51,462 nucleotides of DNA from an uncultured Clostridia bacterium (GTDB lineage: Bacteria > Bacillota > Clostridia > Oscillospirales > UBA644). Where the stretch lies: the NCBI GenBank assembly GCA_947305805.1, contig CAMZEM010000005.1, forward strand, positions 1-51,462. Reading direction: 5' to 3'. Positions 1-7,987 of this stretch are shown one piece after another (the first letter of the stretch is position 1; each line of letters begins with the position of its first letter). The position numbers and the translations under genes are program-made. The notes under the pieces are model-generated. The model was given only the letters and a program-made list of their open reading frames with translations. It made no database searches and was not told where the DNA came from.

Positions 1-1
1 G

Positions 2-673
2 TTGGAAGATTCTGTCCGCGAACAGAACGAACCAAGCAACGACATAACAGCCGAAGAGTCACAAGTGAACGGTATACCTGCTGATTCACCGGAACAAAAC
101 GGCAATGAAAACACGGATCCAACGCACGAAGAAGTCCTTGACTATTCGCAAATGAGCGATGAAGAAATAATCGGCGCATTCATGAAAGCCTGGGAAGAAC
201 AGAATACCGAAGTTATGGATGAGCTATCAAATTTCTCAAAACTCTGCTCAGGTTATGACTGGGAAAGATACGGCTATAACTTTATGTTCTGCTGGGGCGG
301 CAGTGATGTGGCAATGGGCCTGGCTGAGTACAATTATGAGAGACCAGTATGCACACATGGATGCGAAAACTTTTCTCATGACATATATAACCTTGAGATA
401 AGGCAAAGCGATTATTATGATTACGGTGAAGCTCCAGAGGATTTGCCATCAGTATATAAGCACTATCAGGACGTTTACGAGGTAAAGTTCAATTACGATG
501 AAGATTGTGTGATCAATCATCTTGAATTATGTGTCTGTGGATTTAAAGGAATTATTCAGGACGAGTCGTCTGAATATGGAAAAGCAATTTATTTCAGGAT
601 ACGATATGATAAAGAAAAAGGACACCGGGTCATAGCGAACAAAGGTTGGGTTGCTGATAACCTTGGAAGATGA
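2..673 (+). CDS. Hypothetical acidic protein, 5' end outside window
   Basis: The reading frame is open to the left edge, so the TTG at position 2 is probably not the true start and the gene is treated as 5'-partial. The visible 223 residues begin with a Glu/Asp/Asn-rich, low-complexity stretch of about 45 residues, probably disordered. A more ordered part follows that is rich in Tyr, Trp and Cys (for example a CGFKG segment near residue 179) and looks like a compact alpha/beta or beta domain. No signal peptide or membrane segment is visible. I do not recognise the family. Codon use is less GC-biased at third positions than in neighbouring housekeeping genes, which would fit an accessory or transferred gene, but this is only an impression. 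A strong terminator follows about 100 bp downstream. Confidence 0.6.
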   Translation: MEDSVREQNEPSNDITAEESQVNGIPADSPEQNGNENTDPTHEEVLDYSQMSDEEIIGAFMKAWEEQNTEVMDELSNFSKLCSGYDWERYGYNFMFCWGGSDVAMGLAEYNYERPVCTHGCENFSHDIYNLEIRQSDYYDYGEAPEDLPSVYKHYQDVYEVKFNYDEDCVINHLELCVCGFKGIIQDESSEYGKAIYFRIRYDKEKGHRVIANKGWVADNLGR

Positions 674-768
674 TTTCCAAAACAGCCTGTTGAACAGCAT
701 TATTGCTCTTTTGGAATTATTCTTTAAAAAGATAAGCTCGTGTAATTATAACGATATGATCCTTTTTC

Positions 769-821
769 GGGGCAGATTTTTTTGCTGCGCTTTTTCTGCA
801 AGAATCTGCCCCCTTGTTTTT
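769..821 (+). terminator. Rho-independent terminator after the first gene
   Basis: The arms GGGGCAGATT (769-778) and AATCTGCCCC (803-812) are perfectly complementary, and further pairing inside the loop is possible. A T-rich tract (ttgttttt) follows on the plus strand. There is no T tract on the minus-strand side, so it most likely ends the hypothetical gene at 2-673 rather than the convergent lipoprotein gene. The rest of the 674-830 gap shows nothing else. Confidence 0.75.
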
Positions 822-830
822 GTCGGTATT

Positions 831-2225
831 TTATTTCACGGGTTCGCTCGAAACCCAGTAATAATTTCCGCTTTCGCCAAGGGCAAACGTGTGTTTGTAT
901 CTCACGCCGTATTCTTCGACCGTTTTTGTAAAACCGTTGAATATTTTTCCGTCGATCTCTTCGGTTTTATCGGAACTTGCGTATAAAACGCGGTTTGCGC
1001 TGTCGTAATATATGTATTTATCGTAAACTATGAATTCGTCTCCGTTTTTTTCATATCCGTCCAAAACGGTATATTCGCAGATACCTTCGGGATTTGCTTG
1101 CGAAAATGCGTAATAGCAGCTGTTTTCGGCTGAATATTCAAGTATTCGCAAGGTGTTTGTGACCGTTCTGCCGTGACGTATTTCCGCTTTTCCTCCGAAA
1201 ACGGCGGTTACACAGTATTCAAAGAGTTCCTCGGGAATAATTATCGCCGTTTCGGTAAGTCCGTCGCCTATGCCGAGAAAATCCGGCATTCCGGATATTA
1301 TTTCTTTAAGCCCTTTTTCACCGGACAGCAGACGCGAAGCGACGCACGCTCTTACATATTCCTCGCTCAGCGACGAAATATCCGTCTTTTCGTTTCTGTA
1401 AACGCCCTGAAACCCGTTGTTTCCGTTTATCGGAATCAAAAGACCGTGAAGTATTTCTGCAAGCTTTTCCTCCGTAATTTCTTCAAATGGAATAACGCAG
1501 CCGTAATTTTTATTCTCATCGGTTTTTTGCGCCTCTTTATCGGCGTTTTCCGGGCGGTAAAAACTGTTTTGCGGGTAGTTTTCAAGAAAGACCGTTTCTC
1601 CGTTTTCCGTATTCAATCCAAACCATTCGCGGCGGAGCCCCTCGCCGTAATATCCGTAAGAAGCTGCCGAGGTTTCGTCAAAATCGGCATTTTCTTCAAG
1701 TCTGTTTTCCTTAACGTAATCCGCCCATTCTTCGGAGCGAACGGAATACTCGATATAATCCGCGGAATACGGTATATAATCGCAAAGATTCTCATCTTCA
1801 ACGAGCAATTGCGGCTCTTTGCCGCTGCGGTATAAATAAATCGCGTCGTCCTGTCTGTAAAAAAGGCTGTTTTCGTCTGCCCATATATCGGAAATCTCTT
1901 TTTCAGACTCAAATACGGTTTTTTCGGTTTTATCCGCTATTTTTACCGCGATAACGGATTTTTCCTTCACGCAGTAAAGATATTCGCCGTTTGCGAAGCA
2001 CTCCGATATACCGTCGCCCAAAAATTCGGCTGTCTGCCCCGTTATTAAATTTTCAACAAACACTTTCCCTTGTTCGGCATAAAAACAACATCCGTCGTAG
2101 CCGTGACCGATACGGGAAACGGAAAAACCGGTTTTACCGTTGGTGACCGTCTCGCTACACGAACATAAAATAGAAATCATTAAGAATAACAAAAAAAACG
2201 GAAGAATTGTTTTTATTTCTTTCAT
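831..2225 (-). CDS. Lipoprotein of unknown function (464 aa), predicted LytTR target
   Basis: The N-terminus has a Lys-containing start, a hydrophobic segment (about residues 8-21) and the lipobox L-C-S-C at residues 20-23, so this should be a lipid-anchored protein exposed outside the membrane. Residues ~40-150 read like short beta-propeller-type strands (repeated G-x-x-L/V-Y and D-x-x-x-L-F-Y patterns), followed by an acidic region and a Tyr-rich C-terminal domain. I do not recognise a catalytic motif or named family. The gene is monocistronic. Its promoter region holds a paired direct repeat that matches the one before the LytTR regulator gene at 28187-28633, so I infer control by that regulator. 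A sensor, scaffold or envelope-stress role is possible but not shown. Confidence 0.7.
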   Translation of the reverse strand: MKEIKTILPFFLLFLMISILCSCSETVTNGKTGFSVSRIGHGYDGCCFYAEQGKVFVENLITGQTAEFLGDGISECFANGEYLYCVKEKSVIAVKIADKTEKTVFESEKEISDIWADENSLFYRQDDAIYLYRSGKEPQLLVEDENLCDYIPYSADYIEYSVRSEEWADYVKENRLEENADFDETSAASYGYYGEGLRREWFGLNTENGETVFLENYPQNSFYRPENADKEAQKTDENKNYGCVIPFEEITEEKLAEILHGLLIPINGNNGFQGVYRNEKTDISSLSEEYVRACVASRLLSGEKGLKEIISGMPDFLGIGDGLTETAIIIPEELFEYCVTAVFGGKAEIRHGRTVTNTLRILEYSAENSCYYAFSQANPEGICEYTVLDGYEKNGDEFIVYDKYIYYDSANRVLYASSDKTEEIDGKIFNGFTKTVEEYGVRYKHTFALGESGNYYWVSSEPVK

Positions 2226-2260
2226 TGGAATTAACTTTCCTTTCTGTTTTTCTTATTTTC

Positions 2261-2289
2261 ATTTTATTATATTAATCCGATTTTGTCAA
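2261..2289 (-). promoter_or_regulatory. Promoter of the lipoprotein gene
   Basis: On the minus strand a TTGACA -35 (2284-2289) is followed by a 17-bp spacer and TAAAAT (2261-2266). An overlapping alternative is TTGATG (2290-2295) with an 18-bp spacer to TATAAT (2266-2271). The first reading places the -35 exactly 11 bp from the upstream repeat pair, as in the LytTR gene promoter. Confidence 0.7.
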
Positions 2290-2300
2290 CATCAAAACGG

Positions 2301-2331
2301 GAATGTTGCAATTTTGGCGGCGTATGTTGCA
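2301..2331 (-). promoter_or_regulatory. Twin direct repeat, putative LytTR operator (copy 2)
   Basis: Two copies of (G)AATGTTGCA / GTATGTTGCA start 21 bp apart (2301 and 2322 on the plus strand), sharing ATGTTGCA and followed by AAAA. LytTR-family proteins typically bind two direct ~9-bp repeats with about two helical turns of spacing. The element lies immediately upstream of the lipoprotein promoter, the usual place for an activator. It matches the element at 28706-28736 in repeat sequence, period, orientation and distance to the -35. Confidence 0.6.
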
Positions 2332-2352
2332 AAAGAGACCGCCAAACCGCGG

Positions 2353-3048
2353 TTATTCCGCAAAAACCAGCTCTTTTTCCTCATCCGTAATCGCCCGCGT
2401 TTCTCCCGGCGAAAGTGACGTATCAAGCCAGAGTCCGCCCTCTTTTAAGCGTTTAAGATATAAAACGCGGTTACCCGTTAAAAGAAAAAGCCGCTTTACC
2501 TCGTGATATTTCCCTTCGCTTACGGTAACGGTCGCGGTTTTCCCCTCGCCCTTTTCGAGCAGCGCGGGAAGGAACTTTTCGCCGTTTTTTGTTTCAAATC
2601 CGTTCGCAAAAGCGGCAATATCCTCCGCCGTAACCTCTCTTTCAAGCTCGGCAAAATAGAGTTTTCTGATATTTCTTTTGGGCGAAGCCACCGCGTGGGC
2701 AAAATCGCCGTCGTTTGTTATTAAAAGCAGCCCTTCCGTATCTTTGTCAAGCCGTCCCACGGTAAAAAGTCCCTTGCGGTAATACTCTTTCGGCACGAGC
2801 GACAGAACGCTGTTTTCACTTCCGTTTTCGCAGATATACCCCTGCGGCTTATTCATCATAAGATAAACGTATTTTTCGGTGTTTATTTCTTTTCCGTCAA
2901 CGGTAAAAACGGCGTTTTCGTTTATTTTTTCGGACGGCGACACGATTTTTTTGCCGTCTGCGAATACCCGTCCTTCATAAATCGCCTTTTTTGCTTCGCT
3001 TCGCGTAAAAATACCGGAATCGGATAAAATAGCGTCTGCCCTTTTCAT
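2353..3048 (-). CDS. rsuA: 16S rRNA pseudouridine synthase, RsuA/RluB family
   Basis: A 231-residue protein with an N-terminal S4 RNA-binding domain (residues ~1-48) and a pseudouridine synthase domain. The signature GRLDKDTEGLLL includes the catalytic aspartate (Asp101), and the MNKPQGY motif lies near residue 65. Family members convert uridine to pseudouridine in rRNA; RsuA acts on 16S U516, while the paralogues RluB/RluE act on 23S. The length and the lack of a long C-terminal extension favour RsuA, but substrate cannot be read from sequence alone. The ATG is preceded by an AGAGGT ribosome-binding site. The gene is monocistronic and convergent with nothing, and it diverges from the SRP RNA gene. 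Confidence 0.88.
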   Translation of the reverse strand: MKRADAILSDSGIFTRSEAKKAIYEGRVFADGKKIVSPSEKINENAVFTVDGKEINTEKYVYLMMNKPQGYICENGSENSVLSLVPKEYYRKGLFTVGRLDKDTEGLLLITNDGDFAHAVASPKRNIRKLYFAELEREVTAEDIAAFANGFETKNGEKFLPALLEKGEGKTATVTVSEGKYHEVKRLFLLTGNRVLYLKRLKEGGLWLDTSLSPGETRAITDEEKELVFAE

Positions 3049-3078
3049 TTTTTACCTCTTTTTTGTCTGCTTTTTCCT

Positions 3079-3087
3079 ATTATAACA
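3079..3087 (-). promoter_or_regulatory. Extended -10 promoter of rsuA
   Basis: The minus strand reads TGTTATAAT, a perfect -10 hexamer with a TG extension. It lies about 30 bp upstream of the rsuA start. No good -35 hexamer is visible at the expected distance, consistent with an extended -10 promoter. Confidence 0.5.
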
Positions 3088-3126
3088 CGACTACTTGAAA
3101 ATAATATGAAATTTAGCCCTTTCCTC

Positions 3127-3154
3127 TTGATTTTTTGTTAAAAAAGTGTATAAT
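3127..3154 (+). promoter_or_regulatory. Promoter of the SRP RNA gene
   Basis: TTGATT (3127-3132), a 16-bp spacer and TATAAT (3149-3154) place transcription initiation near 3161, at the first base pairs of the SRP RNA. Confidence 0.75.
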
Positions 3155-3161
3155 ATTATTC

Positions 3162-3257
3162 AAGGCGGGTCCTGCGTGACTTTGCGTGCGAACCATGTCA
3201 GGCGGGGAACCGAGCAGCATTAAGCACTTACAGAGGGCACAGCAGGTAACCCGTCTT
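3162..3257 (+). ncRNA. ffs: Signal recognition particle RNA, short bacterial type
   Basis: The conserved helix-8 core is present around 3197-3218: GTCAGG, then CGG, a GGAA tetraloop, CCG, then AGCAGC. This is the Ffh-binding hallmark. The termini pair as AAGGCGGG (3162-3169) with CCCGTCTT (3250-3257), giving a hairpin of about 96 nt. That is the short 4.5S-like form without an Alu domain, rather than the ~270-nt Bacillus scRNA. The RNA works with Ffh and FtsY in co-translational membrane targeting. Its position directly before dnaX-ybaB-recR is a conserved Firmicutes arrangement. No terminator separates it from dnaX, so the dnaX operon may be read from the same promoter. Confidence 0.93.
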
Positions 3258-3278
3258 ATTTTATTTGAGAGAGTAAGT

Positions 3279-4889
3279 ATGCAGAAAACAGCTTTATACC
3301 GAAAATACCGTCCGCTCACCTTTTCGGAAGTTTACGGGCAGGACCACATAACAACGCCTCTCCGCCGTCAGATTGCAGGCGGAGCCCCCGGTCATGCGTA
3401 TCTTTTCACGGGCACGCGCGGCACGGGCAAAACCTCGTGCGCAAAAATATTTTCCCGCGCAGTAAACTGCTTAAATCCGCAAAACGGCGAGCCGTGCAAC
3501 GAGTGCGCCGTATGCAAAGGAATACTTGACGGCAGCGTTTTTGACGTTTACGAGATAGACGCCGCTTCAAACACGGGCGTAGACAATATCCGTGATATAA
3601 GAGACGAAATAGCTTTTGCGCCGATAACGGCAAAATACAAGGTTTATATCATAGACGAAGTGCATATGCTCTCTACGGGCGCTTTCAACGCGCTTTTAAA
3701 AACGCTTGAAGAGCCGCCGGAACACGTTATTTTCATACTTGCAACAACCGAGCCGCACAAAGTGCCCGCAACGATACTCTCGAGATGCCAGCGGTTCGAC
3801 TTTTTCAGACTTAACGTAAAGAAACTGACGGAAATACTCGAATCCGTGCTCGAAAAAGAGGGAAAAACGCTCGATAAGCAGTCCGTATCGCTCGTAGCGG
3901 AACTTGCGGACGGTTCGGTAAGAGACGCTTTATCGATACTTGACCGCGTGCTTGAACTCGATACGCCCGAACAGATCGAACGCTCTCTCGGCGTGCTGAG
4001 CAGAGCAAAGCTTTACGCCGCCGCGGAATGCGTTGCAAAAGGCGATACCGACGCGCTTTACTCGCTTGTAAGCGAAATGTATTCGTCGTCGGTTGATATG
4101 GCGGTATTTCTTGACGGACTTTCGGAAGTTTTCAGGCGCATACTCGTATCTAAAACAACGGCAAAACCCGAAAAATCGCTCGACGTTTCTGAAGACGAGC
4201 TTGTAAGAATAAAAAACACGGCGCCGATGTTTTCTTCCGGGTTTTTAATTTACGCCATGAAAACCCTGCGGCAGTCGCGCATTGCCTTAACGCGCGGCGC
4301 AGACCCGAGAGCGGAAACGGAAATATGTCTTCTTATGCTTGCAACGCCGAGTCTTTCGGAAAATACGGACGCGCTTTTTGCAAGGGTTGCAAACCTTGAA
4401 AAGAAGATTGAAGACATAAAAAATATGCCCGTAACCGTAATAACGGAAGAAAAACCTGCGGCAAAAAAGCCGAAAAAGGCGGAAAAACCGGCAGAAGTTA
4501 CGGAAGAGCCGCCGAAGGCGGTATCCGAAACGGAAACCGTACCCGCCGCAGAGAAAATGCCGAAGGCACAGTCGAAAGAGGACGAGTGGCGCGAGCTTCA
4601 GTCGCTTGACCAGATTGCCTCGCATATAAAAGAAAAGACCGTTCAGCTGCTTATAAAGCATTACGTAAAGGCGGTTTACAGAGGCAGCGAAGTTGTTTTA
4701 ATTGTTGAAAAACAGGACGACGCGGAAGAATTAAAGAAAAATATCGATAAAATCCGCGAAGCATTCGAGGCGGACCACAAGCCGAACAGAGAAATTCGCA
4801 TTGAACGCGGAAGCGACACGGTAAAATACGTAGGCGAAATGTATGCCTACAACAACGTTGAAACAAATCCCATGTTTGATTTTCAGTAA
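3279..4889 (+). CDS. dnaX: DNA polymerase III subunit gamma/tau
   Basis: Clamp-loader ATPase subunit that helps load the DnaN ring onto primed DNA. I chose the ATG at 3279 because longer in-frame extensions would run into the SRP RNA; the protein is 536 aa and begins MQKTALYRKYRP, typical of the family. Visible motifs are Walker A GTRGTGKT (residues 45-52), the four-cysteine zinc site (Cys64, 73, 76, 79), Walker B with DEVH, sensor 1 ATTEPHK and the SRC arginine-finger motif. A Lys/Glu/Pro-rich linker (about residues 385-430) leads to the tau-specific C-terminal part. An A AAA AAG heptamer lies in this linker (separate entry). It is followed by ybaB and recR, as in many Firmicutes. Confidence 0.96.
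   Translation: MQKTALYRKYRPLTFSEVYGQDHITTPLRRQIAGGAPGHAYLFTGTRGTGKTSCAKIFSRAVNCLNPQNGEPCNECAVCKGILDGSVFDVYEIDAASNTGVDNIRDIRDEIAFAPITAKYKVYIIDEVHMLSTGAFNALLKTLEEPPEHVIFILATTEPHKVPATILSRCQRFDFFRLNVKKLTEILESVLEKEGKTLDKQSVSLVAELADGSVRDALSILDRVLELDTPEQIERSLGVLSRAKLYAAAECVAKGDTDALYSLVSEMYSSSVDMAVFLDGLSEVFRRILVSKTTAKPEKSLDVSEDELVRIKNTAPMFSSGFLIYAMKTLRQSRIALTRGADPRAETEICLLMLATPSLSENTDALFARVANLEKKIEDIKNMPVTVITEEKPAAKKPKKAEKPAEVTEEPPKAVSETETVPAAEKMPKAQSKEDEWRELQSLDQIASHIKEKTVQLLIKHYVKAVYRGSEVVLIVEKQDDAEELKKNIDKIREAFEADHKPNREIRIERGSDTVKYVGEMYAYNNVETNPMFDFQ
4463..4469 (+). other. Candidate -1 frameshift heptamer in dnaX
   Basis: The heptamer A AAA AAG has the correct phase: GCA (codon 395), AAA, AAG in the zero frame. 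A -1 slip would continue for 46 codons to the TGA at 4607-4609, giving a product of about 443 residues that lacks the tau-type C-terminus. A weak Shine-Dalgarno-like GGAAG lies 13 nt upstream. The heptamer is the one used in Escherichia coli dnaX. Use of the site here is not shown; a Lys-rich linker can make such runs by chance. Confidence 0.35.
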
Positions 4890-4900
4890 GGAGAATAAAA

Positions 4901-5254
4901 ATGAAAGTAAGAATCCCCAACCAGGGCGGAGGAAATCCGCAGGCAATGATGAGGCAGATACAGAAGCTTCAGGAAGATATGAAAACCAAGCAGGAAGAGC
5001 TTGACGCGCGCGAATACGAGGTGTCGTCGGGCGGCGGCGCGGTTAAAATAACTATACTCGGCACAAAAGAGGTTACCGCCGTTAAAATCGATCCGTCCGT
5101 TGTTACGGGCGAGGCGGAAGACACCGAAATGCTCGAGGATATGCTCGTTGCCGCAATAAACGAAGCGATAGAAAAGGTTGAAAGGACAAATGAGGAAGAG
5201 ATGGCTAAGCTCACGGGAGCCGCAAATCTTCCCAACATTCCCGGACTTACATGA
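4901..5254 (+). CDS. ybaB: Nucleoid-associated protein, YbaB/EbfC family
   Basis: A 117-residue protein with the family layout: an N-terminal Gln/Met-rich region and helix ([19 protein letters not shown]), a central beta sheet carrying the [11 protein letters not shown] pattern, then an acidic helix and a C-terminal tail. Family members form dimers that bind DNA in the nucleoid. The gene lies between dnaX and recR, its classic position, which suggests a link to recombination or repair. The RBS AAGGAG precedes the ATG, and the stop overlaps the recR start by four bases, suggesting translational coupling. Confidence 0.93.
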   Translation: MKVRIPNQGGGNPQAMMRQIQKLQEDMKTKQEELDAREYEVSSGGGAVKITILGTKEVTAVKIDPSVVTGEAEDTEMLEDMLVAAINEAIEKVERTNEEEMAKLTGAANLPNIPGLT

Positions 5255-5847
5255 GCAGAATAGTTTCTCTTGACATTTTAACGGACTGTTTCCGCTCGCT
5301 GCCGGGCGTCGGTTCCAAAATGGCGGCAAGACTTGCAATGCACGTGCTTAAAATGCCGCAGGAAAAAGTTGACGCGTTTGCGCAGGCGATGCTTAATGCA
5401 AAATCGAAAGTCCACCACTGCCCCGTATGCAAAAATCTTACGGATGAAGAGGTTTGCACGGTATGTTCGGATGAGAAGCGGGACAGAAGCGTAATCTGCG
5501 TTGTTGAAAACCCGACGGACGTAATCGCGATAGAAAAATCAAAGGAATATCACGGACTTTACCACGTCCTTCACGGCACTATTTCGCCCATGGAGGGAAT
5601 AGGTCCCGACGACATATATATAAAAGAGCTTGTTTCGCGCCTTGAAGACGGCGGCGTAAAAGAGGTTATTCTCGCAACGAATCCCGACGTGGAGGGAGAC
5701 ACGACGGCAATTTACATTTCGCGGCTGATAAAGCCGCTCGGTGTGAAAACGTCCCGTCTCGCATTCGGCATTCCCGTAGGCGGAGACCTTGAATATACCG
5801 ACGAATTAACGCTTTCAATGGCGATTGAAAACAGAAGGGATCTTTAA
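5251..5847 (+). CDS. recR: Recombination mediator protein RecR
   Basis: A 198-residue protein, the usual length. An N-terminal helix-hairpin-helix ([17 protein letters not shown]) precedes a four-cysteine zinc finger (CPVCKNLT...CTVC), then a TOPRIM domain starting [10 protein letters not shown]. RecR works with RecF and RecO to load RecA on gapped DNA; recF lies at 43 kb in this window. The ATG overlaps the ybaB stop (ATGA), and its TAA overlaps the next ATG (TAATG), so ybaB-recR-mrnC are translationally coupled. Confidence 0.96.
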   Translation: MSRIVSLDILTDCFRSLPGVGSKMAARLAMHVLKMPQEKVDAFAQAMLNAKSKVHHCPVCKNLTDEEVCTVCSDEKRDRSVICVVENPTDVIAIEKSKEYHGLYHVLHGTISPMEGIGPDDIYIKELVSRLEDGGVKEVILATNPDVEGDTTAIYISRLIKPLGVKTSRLAFGIPVGGDLEYTDELTLSMAIENRRDL

Positions 5848-6254
5848 TGACGGAAACTTTTGCGGCGATGTCACGGCGCGACGCCGCGGCGTATTCGCCG
5901 CTTACTCTTGCATATTTAGGCGACGCGGTTTACGAGCTTCTTGTCCGCGAAAAGCTTCTGCTTGAAGGAAACAGGCCGAACGGAACGCTTCACGGCGAGG
6001 CAACCAAATTCGTAAGCTCAAAAGGACAGAGCGAGGCGTTTTTAAAAATCGAGCCGTATCTTACGGAAGACGAGCTTGCCGTTTACAGACGCGGCAGAAA
6101 CGCCCATTCAGTGCCGAATAAAAACAACGACTACGACGAATACCGCAGGGCAACGGGGCTTGAAGCGGTATTCGGTTATCTGCGCCTGTGCGGCGAAAAC
6201 GGACGCATAAAAGAGCTTTTCAGCATAGTTACCGGAGGGGATTCGGAATCTTGA
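5847..6254 (+). CDS. mrnC: Mini-ribonuclease III
   Basis: A 135-residue RNase III-like domain without a double-stranded-RNA-binding domain. The motif LAYLGDAVYELLVR carries the catalytic aspartate, and the second conserved stretch RGRNAHSVPNKN and the downstream EALFGYL-like segment (LEAVFGYLRL) match the family. In Bacillus subtilis MrnC trims 23S rRNA precursor ends. It is normally beside cysS; here it is coupled to recR and followed by yitT, an unusual neighbourhood. The stop overlaps the TTG start of the next gene. Confidence 0.92.
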   Translation: MTETFAAMSRRDAAAYSPLTLAYLGDAVYELLVREKLLLEGNRPNGTLHGEATKFVSSKGQSEAFLKIEPYLTEDELAVYRRGRNAHSVPNKNNDYDEYRRATGLEAVFGYLRLCGENGRIKELFSIVTGGDSES

Positions 6255-7117
6255 AAACAAAAATTAACGTTAAAGAACTGATAAACGATATTATCGCCAT
6301 GTTTCTCGGAAGCTTTGTCTATTCCGTGGCGGTAAACACCTTCACTCTGCCTAATTATATCGTTCCCGGCGGAGTAATAGGTATAGCAACGGTTGTGCAT
6401 AAGTTTACCGAATGGCCGGTGGGCGTTATGTCGCTTTTATTCACAATCCCGCTTTTTCTGGCGGCTCTGAGAATACTCGGCATAAAATCAACGCTTAAAA
6501 TACTCGGAGCGTCCGCAGTATTCTTTCTTATGACGGATATTACCGCGCCGTTTCTGCCTCATTACACCGAAAACATGCTCGTTGCGGCAATTTTCGGCGG
6601 CGTTATAGGCGGTCTCGGTCTCGGAATTATGATAGTAAGAGGCATTACAACGGGAGGAACGGATCTTCTTGCGCAGATAATCGTCCATTTTTTCCACGCT
6701 TTTTCATACGGAATGACTCTTGCTATTGTTGACGCATTAATTGTTGTGGTTGCCGCGATAGTTTTTCAGGATATGAATTCGATGCTTTACGCGGCGATAA
6801 CGATTTACATAACGGGAATTGTTATCGATAAGATAAGCAACGGTTTTGACAGCGCAAAGCTTTTGCAGATAATAACCGAAAAGCCGAAAGAGCTTTCCGA
6901 TCAGATAATGACCCGTATGAACAGAGGCGTTACGCTTATCAAATCGCAGGGCGCGTATACGGGCAAAGACAGAGACATGGTGTTTATAGTTGTAAAGCGT
7001 ATCGAGCTTCAGCGGCTGAAAAGAATGGTAAAAGAGCTTGATCCGTCCGCATTTATAATAATCGGCGACGTATCCGAAGTACTCGGCGAAGGATTTAAGG
7101 AAGGAAATGCGGACTGA
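6251..7117 (+). CDS. YitT family membrane protein (DUF161 + DUF2179)
   Basis: I chose the TTG at 6251, preceded by GGAGGGG at 10 nt and overlapping the mrnC stop by four bases, giving 288 aa. Five to six hydrophobic segments fill residues ~10-190 (for example PGGVIGIATVV and the Gly-rich GGVIGGLGLGIMIVRGITTGGTD stretch typical of DUF161). A soluble C-terminal DUF2179 domain (residues ~200-285) follows, with KGAYTG-like (SQGAYTGKDRDMVFIVV) sequence. The family is an integral membrane protein of uncertain transport role. It appears to be the last gene of the dnaX operon; the L10 leader promoter starts 58 bp downstream. Confidence 0.88.
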   Translation: MKTKINVKELINDIIAMFLGSFVYSVAVNTFTLPNYIVPGGVIGIATVVHKFTEWPVGVMSLLFTIPLFLAALRILGIKSTLKILGASAVFFLMTDITAPFLPHYTENMLVAAIFGGVIGGLGLGIMIVRGITTGGTDLLAQIIVHFFHAFSYGMTLAIVDALIVVVAAIVFQDMNSMLYAAITIYITGIVIDKISNGFDSAKLLQIITEKPKELSDQIMTRMNRGVTLIKSQGAYTGKDRDMVFIVVKRIELQRLKRMVKELDPSAFIIIGDVSEVLGEGFKEGNAD

Positions 7118-7174
7118 TAATCCGTAACCGGCGCGGAATTAACAAAAAATTCATAAAATATCGTAAAAATGCGG

Positions 7175-7203
7175 TTGACAAACCGAATAAAAAGATGTAT
7201 AAT
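7175..7203 (+). promoter_or_regulatory. Strong promoter of the rplJ-rplL operon
   Basis: Consensus TTGACA (7175-7180), a 17-bp spacer and TATAAT (7198-7203). The start would be near 7210, giving a leader of about 200 nt before rplJ. Confidence 0.85.
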
Positions 7204-7209
7204 GGTTAA

Positions 7210-7358
7210 GCTCGCAATGCGGGCAAGCGTTTCCTGAGACAACAGGCGACGGTTTACCGTCTCAATGAATGCCTGTCGAGGAAGAGAATGAGATTTTCAT
7301 AAATTCAGTGGAATTATCGGCTCTTTCAAGACAGTTGTTTTGAAAGAGCATTCTTTTT
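7210..7358 (+). promoter_or_regulatory. Ribosomal protein L10 leader with attenuator
   Basis: The leader contains the L10-binding core, recognisable as CTGAGACAACAGGCGAC and GCCTGTCGAGGAAGAG around 7234-7290, typical of Firmicutes L10 leaders. It ends in an intrinsic hairpin, GCTCTTTCAA (7320-7329) with TTGAAAGAGC (7340-7349), followed by ATTCTTTTT. In the known family, binding of the L10-L12 complex favours termination, so excess protein lowers rplJL expression. The arrangement seen here fits that. Confidence 0.88.
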
Positions 7359-7413
7359 GGTCCGGGAGACTCGCATTAAACGGCATAAGTTACATTTGGG
7401 AGGTGACAAAACA

Positions 7414-7932
7414 ATGCCGAGCAACAAAGTCCTTGAAGAGAAAAAGCAGATAGTTAACGAACTTACCGACCGTATCAAAAACGCAAAATCGGGCGTTATA
7501 GTAAGTTATTCGGGTCTGAACGTTGCGGACGACACCGCGCTTCGTAAAGAGCTGCGCAAAAACAACGTTGAATACAGCGTAGTTAAAAACACTCTTACGA
7601 GAATGGCAGCGAAAAATGTCGGCTACGATGCTCTTTCCGACGTCTTTAACGGAACAACTGCTCTCGCGACAAGCGAAGATTTTACGGCTCCCGCAAAGAT
7701 CATCTGCGAATTCGCAAAGAAGCACGAAGCGCTCAAAGTAAAAGCAGGTTTCATCGACGGTGAAATTCTTGACGAAAACGGCGTTATCGAGCTTTCTAAA
7801 ATTCCTTCGAAAGAAGGTCTTATCGCAAAGCTTCTCGGAAGTATCCAGGGTCCCCTTTACGGCCTTGCTTATGTACTTCAGGCAAAAATCGACAAAGAGA
7901 ACGGCGGAGAAGAAGCCCCTGCCGCAGAATAA
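7414..7932 (+). CDS. rplJ: 50S ribosomal protein L10
   Basis: The ATG at 7414 follows a perfect GGGAGGTG site and gives a 172-residue protein of usual length. The N-terminal domain (LVEEKKQIV-like start, VSYSGLNVADDTALRKELR) binds 23S rRNA at the stalk base; the C-terminal helix (residues ~135-172) carries the L7/L12 dimers. Longer in-frame starts run into the attenuator and are rejected. The gene is controlled by the leader described above and followed by rplL after 55 bp. Confidence 0.97.
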   Translation: MPSNKVLEEKKQIVNELTDRIKNAKSGVIVSYSGLNVADDTALRKELRKNNVEYSVVKNTLTRMAAKNVGYDALSDVFNGTTALATSEDFTAPAKIICEFAKKHEALKVKAGFIDGEILDENGVIELSKIPSKEGLIAKLLGSIQGPLYGLAYVLQAKIDKENGGEEAPAAE

Positions 7933-7987
7933 TCGCCTGACGGCGTAAAAAACAAACCTATTTATCAAAAACCAGGAGGAAATTAAA

